Below are positions 61,933-64,000 of a DNA stretch of 64,000 nt, in pieces. The position numbers were made by a program, and so were the translations under genes. This DNA is from Caldilineaceae bacterium SB0664_bin_27 (GTDB lineage: Bacteria; Chloroflexota; Anaerolineae; Caldilineales; Caldilineaceae). The notes under the pieces were generated by a model. The model ran no database searches, had not been told where the DNA came from, and worked only from the letters and a program-made list of their open reading frames with translations. Position 1 is the stretch's first letter. The number at the start of each line of letters is the position of its first letter. The stretch spans positions 34,267-98,266 of the forward strand of contig VXRG01000067.1 in NCBI GenBank assembly GCA_009838625.1, in the 5' to 3' direction.

Positions 61933-63255
61933 CTATTCAAAAGTCGCCGAGACAAAGATTCCGGGATTGAACTGGGCAGTGCCGTCTTCAGGCAAACGAA
62001 TCGTAACAGGAAAAGTCGAATTTCCTTTGCCGGGCAAACTGATGGGGGCGATCTTGGAAATCGTCGATTGAACCGAGATTTCGTCGCTCCCGAACCGGGT
62101 AATGCGAACTGGATCGCCTACAGACATCGTCAGGACCTGGTCCTGCGGAATTCCCACGACCAGCTCCAGCGCAGAAGGATCGCCGATTACGGCGGCTGGG
62201 GAAGAGGCGCCGATCACTTGGCCCTCCTCAGCGGCGAGCGCAAGAACTACGCCGGTCAGCGGCGCACGAACGACGGCCTTCTCCATTCGCTGTTGCGACT
62301 CTTCCAGGTTGACGAGCGCCTGACTCACTCGTAGTTCTGCAGACTTCTGGCTGGTCGTCAACTCCATTATTCTCAATACTGTCGCCTCAGCTGCCGCGAC
62401 CCTCGCTCTGCCTACTGCCAAATCGACTTCCGAAATTCCCTCTTCAAGTTCGTTCAACGCATGTTGGGCCCGGTGGGCCGCGGCTAGCGCAGACTGTACT
62501 TCCGAAGCCCGTGCCGGTTGAGTCGCTTCTACGTAAGATGCTTGCGCCACGTTCAGGTCAATTGTAACCCGCTGCAGATTCGCGGCCTGCGGCGTCTTAC
62601 CGACGTCGCCGCGCCATGCGACCTCATTATATGCCCGCTGCGCCTGCGTTACAGCCAGCTCCGCTCTTTCAACTTGGGCTCGCAGCTGCTGCAAACGCGC
62701 CTCTGTCGGGCCGGCAAGAAGCTCGTTGTAACGCGACCACGCGGCGGAGGCGCTGGCGCGCGTTGCCGCCAATTCGTCTTCAGTTACGCCCCCGGTTTCC
62801 AATTTGGCGAAGTTGGACTTTGCCAGCTCCAGATTGGCCTGTGCAACGGCAAGATCACCCTCGGAAGACTGCTCATTGATCTCAAGGAGCGCTATCCGTG
62901 CCAGCTCCAGCGCGATCTCCGCACGTTGAACGGCCCAGTCGAGTTGCGTCGAGTCCAGGCGGAACAGCTCCTGCCCCTCCTCAACCAGGTCGCCCACCTC
63001 GACCAGAACTTCTAGGACCTCCCCGCCCACGCCCGGCGTAACCGCGCGCGACTTCGTAACTTCGAGAGAGCCAAAATACGTTGGAATGCTGATCTGGGGC
63101 TCAACCGCACTCGGCTGTGCCCCCGTGGCGGACACAAGCCAGTCATTCGCGGCCAAATCTGTCGTGATATGCCCGTTTTGAACAAGTGCAACACCTGTCG
63201 CGACAAACACGATCAGAATCAAAATGGGCACAACCCGACTCACTGTTCGAAACAT
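61933..63255 (-). CDS. HlyD-family efflux adaptor (membrane fusion protein)
   Basis: A 440-residue adaptor. One N-terminal anchor helix (VVPILILIVFVATGVALV) is followed by a lipoyl-like half (SRAVTPGVGGEVLEVLVEVG, EEGQELFRLD), a long coiled-coil hairpin of about 190 residues with heptad Leu/Ala/Glu patterns, the second lipoyl half (VVRAPLTGVVLALAAEEGQVI) and a beta-barrel domain. Such proteins bridge ABC exporters (MacA-like) to the outside. No ABC exporter genes lie downstream in the window; the next gene is the SH3 protein. GGAGG lies 6 bases before the ATG. A promoter with a palindromic operator is 150 bases upstream. Confidence 0.88.
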   Translation of the reverse strand: MFRTVSRVVPILILIVFVATGVALVQNGHITTDLAANDWLVSATGAQPSAVEPQISIPTYFGSLEVTKSRAVTPGVGGEVLEVLVEVGDLVEEGQELFRLDSTQLDWAVQRAEIALELARIALLEINEQSSEGDLAVAQANLELAKSNFAKLETGGVTEDELAATRASASAAWSRYNELLAGPTEARLQQLRAQVERAELAVTQAQRAYNEVAWRGDVGKTPQAANLQRVTIDLNVAQASYVEATQPARASEVQSALAAAHRAQHALNELEEGISEVDLAVGRARVAAAEATVLRIMELTTSQKSAELRVSQALVNLEESQQRMEKAVVRAPLTGVVLALAAEEGQVIGASSPAAVIGDPSALELVVGIPQDQVLTMSVGDPVRITRFGSDEISVQSTISKIAPISLPGKGNSTFPVTIRLPEDGTAQFNPGIFVSATFE

Positions 63256-63411
63256 AATGGCCTCCTCTGAAGAATCCAGATCCTCCGGAGCCTGACATCG
63301 TAAATTGGGTGGGGGGAGAGCAGTACCGGAACTTGCTTTCAGTTCCGCTGGCCGCTTCCTTGTAGGACCAGCGCTTCAAGCCTAATCCTCGCTCGCCAGC
63401 GCAACCTGATC

Positions 63412-63440
63412 AGTATACCAATCCACACTTTGCAGTGCAA
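63412..63440 (-). promoter_or_regulatory. Promoter of the HlyD-family gene
   Basis: Minus-strand TTGCAC (-35, 63435-63440) and TATACT (-10, 63412-63417) with a 17-base spacer. The start near 63405 gives a leader of about 150 bases. Confidence 0.55.
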
Positions 63441-63443
63441 AGT
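63427..63443. promoter_or_regulatory. 17-base palindromic operator overlapping the -35 element
   Basis: ACTTTGCAGTGCAAAGT is a perfect inverted repeat with an 8-base half-site and one central base. It covers the -35 of the HlyD-family promoter. Its size suits a dimeric TetR-like or similar repressor; no regulator gene is in view. Confidence 0.6.
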
Positions 63444-63583
63444 CCCTTCTCACGCCGGATTAAACAACTCGCGTCGCCTCTACGTCCGCCCTAGGAGCGG
63501 TCGGCGGCAGAACTTACCCCTTCTCATAGGGGCGCGATGGAAATCGCAGAACAGGCTGGACACGGTGCCGGCCCCCGCACACT

Positions 63584-64000
63584 TTAGATTACGCGTTCAT
63601 CGCCCCCGTCTATTGGAATCTGCGCGCCGGTAGTCTTGGCAAATACAGGACCGGCCGCGGCGCAGGCCATTGCGGCCACATCGGAAGAGGTTATCTCAAC
63701 GCCGAGCAGGTTCCTGGCCTTATACGCATCCACACTGATCCCGTAGCTGTCGGCGCGTTCCTTCAACAGTTCCTCGCTCCATAGAGAGGTGTCAAAGACG
63801 GCATTCGGGTGCAGGACATTCACGCGAATGCCTTTTGCAGCCATTTCCAGGGCTGCGACACGGGCCAACTGTGTTAGACCTGCCTTCGCAACCGAATAGG
63901 CGCCGGCGCCCGGCCCAGGCGCGGGCGCGTTGTTGGTTGCGATAATTAAGAACGCAGGATTTAAGGCAAGCTCCAGAAAAGGGGCGCACGCCATCAATAT
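63584..64000 (-). CDS. Bifunctional aldolase/short-chain dehydrogenase, C-terminal part
   Basis: Only the last 138 residues are inside the window; the 5' end lies beyond base 64000. Visible are GAGAYSVAKAGLTQLARVAA with the catalytic Tyr/Lys, GIRVNVLHPNAVFDTSLW, the family-typical EELLKERADSYGISVDAYKA, NLLGVEITSSDVA, and the end FAKTTGAQIPIDGGDERVI. This strongly resembles the SDR half of RhaEW-type enzymes that cleave rhamnulose-1-phosphate (or related) and oxidise L-lactaldehyde. The aldolase half cannot be seen. It extends the sugar-catabolic neighbourhood. Confidence 0.8.
   Translation of the reverse strand: MLMACAPFLELALNPAFLIIATNNAPAPGPGAGAYSVAKAGLTQLARVAALEMAAKGIRVNVLHPNAVFDTSLWSEELLKERADSYGISVDAYKARNLLGVEITSSDVAAMACAAAGPVFAKTTGAQIPIDGGDERVI

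Larger units (their letters stand above)
63256..63583. other. Regulatory gap upstream of the HlyD-family gene
   Basis: About 330 bases containing the promoter and palindrome described separately. Nothing else was recognised. Confidence 0.5.

Overview
The window looks like a chromosomal contig from an uncultured Chloroflexota bacterium, most plausibly Anaerolineae/Caldilineae of the kind found with marine sponges. This is inference from gene content: PT-rich secreted proteins, a mevalonate operon, four phytanoyl-CoA dioxygenase (PhyH) paralogues, a BKACE enzyme, GH4, an oligopeptide-type ABC importer and a RhaEW-type aldolase/dehydrogenase. No rRNA, tRNA, CRISPR array, complete insertion sequence or prophage was recognised.

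Layout. 1-3.3 kb (minus): nusA-rnpM-infB, with a convincing promoter and attenuator hairpin but no rimP. 3.3-4.4 kb: gene-free, repeat-bearing DNA. 4.4-7.0 kb (plus): zinc-ribbon coiled-coil protein, uronate-dehydrogenase-like SDR, creatininase-family amidohydrolase. 7.1-10.3 kb: D-2-hydroxyacid dehydrogenase, lactonase-like propeller, SDR. 10.7-15.6 kb (plus): DsbA-like thioredoxin, a DsbB-cytochrome c fusion and two secreted proteins, one with FN3 and leucine-rich repeats. 15.9-20.5 kb: pth and mfd. 20.6-23.1 kb (minus): mevalonate operon mvaA-mvaS; mvaA appears to start at ATC. 23.3-27.6 kb (minus): two degenerate complex-I antiporter-like membrane proteins, another membrane protein and a 54-residue gene locked between them by overlaps. 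27.8-36 kb: PhyH, ftsH, RNase D, Nudix, GNAT-like and alpha/beta hydrolase genes.

36-64 kb is almost wholly on the minus strand and catabolic: three PhyH proteins, NHL propeller, ThDP enzyme, amidohydrolase, zinc alcohol dehydrogenase, TIM-barrel isomerase, BKACE, a complete Opp-type importer (SBP, two permeases, two ATPases), a large DUF5695-like protein, SDR, enolase-superfamily dehydratase, GH4 glycosidase, an SH3 protein, an HlyD adaptor with a palindromic operator, and the 3' end of a bifunctional aldolase/dehydrogenase. Together these suggest uptake and oxidation of sugar-acid or deoxysugar oligosaccharides and small organic acids; the substrate itself cannot be read from the sequence.

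Most promising for follow-up: the ATC start of mvaA, the DsbB-cytochrome c fusion, the antiporter-like cluster with its hidden small gene, the nusA attenuator without rimP, the palindromic operators at 53.06 and 63.43 kb, and the enolase-superfamily enzyme that seems to lack a canonical metal-ligand aspartate.
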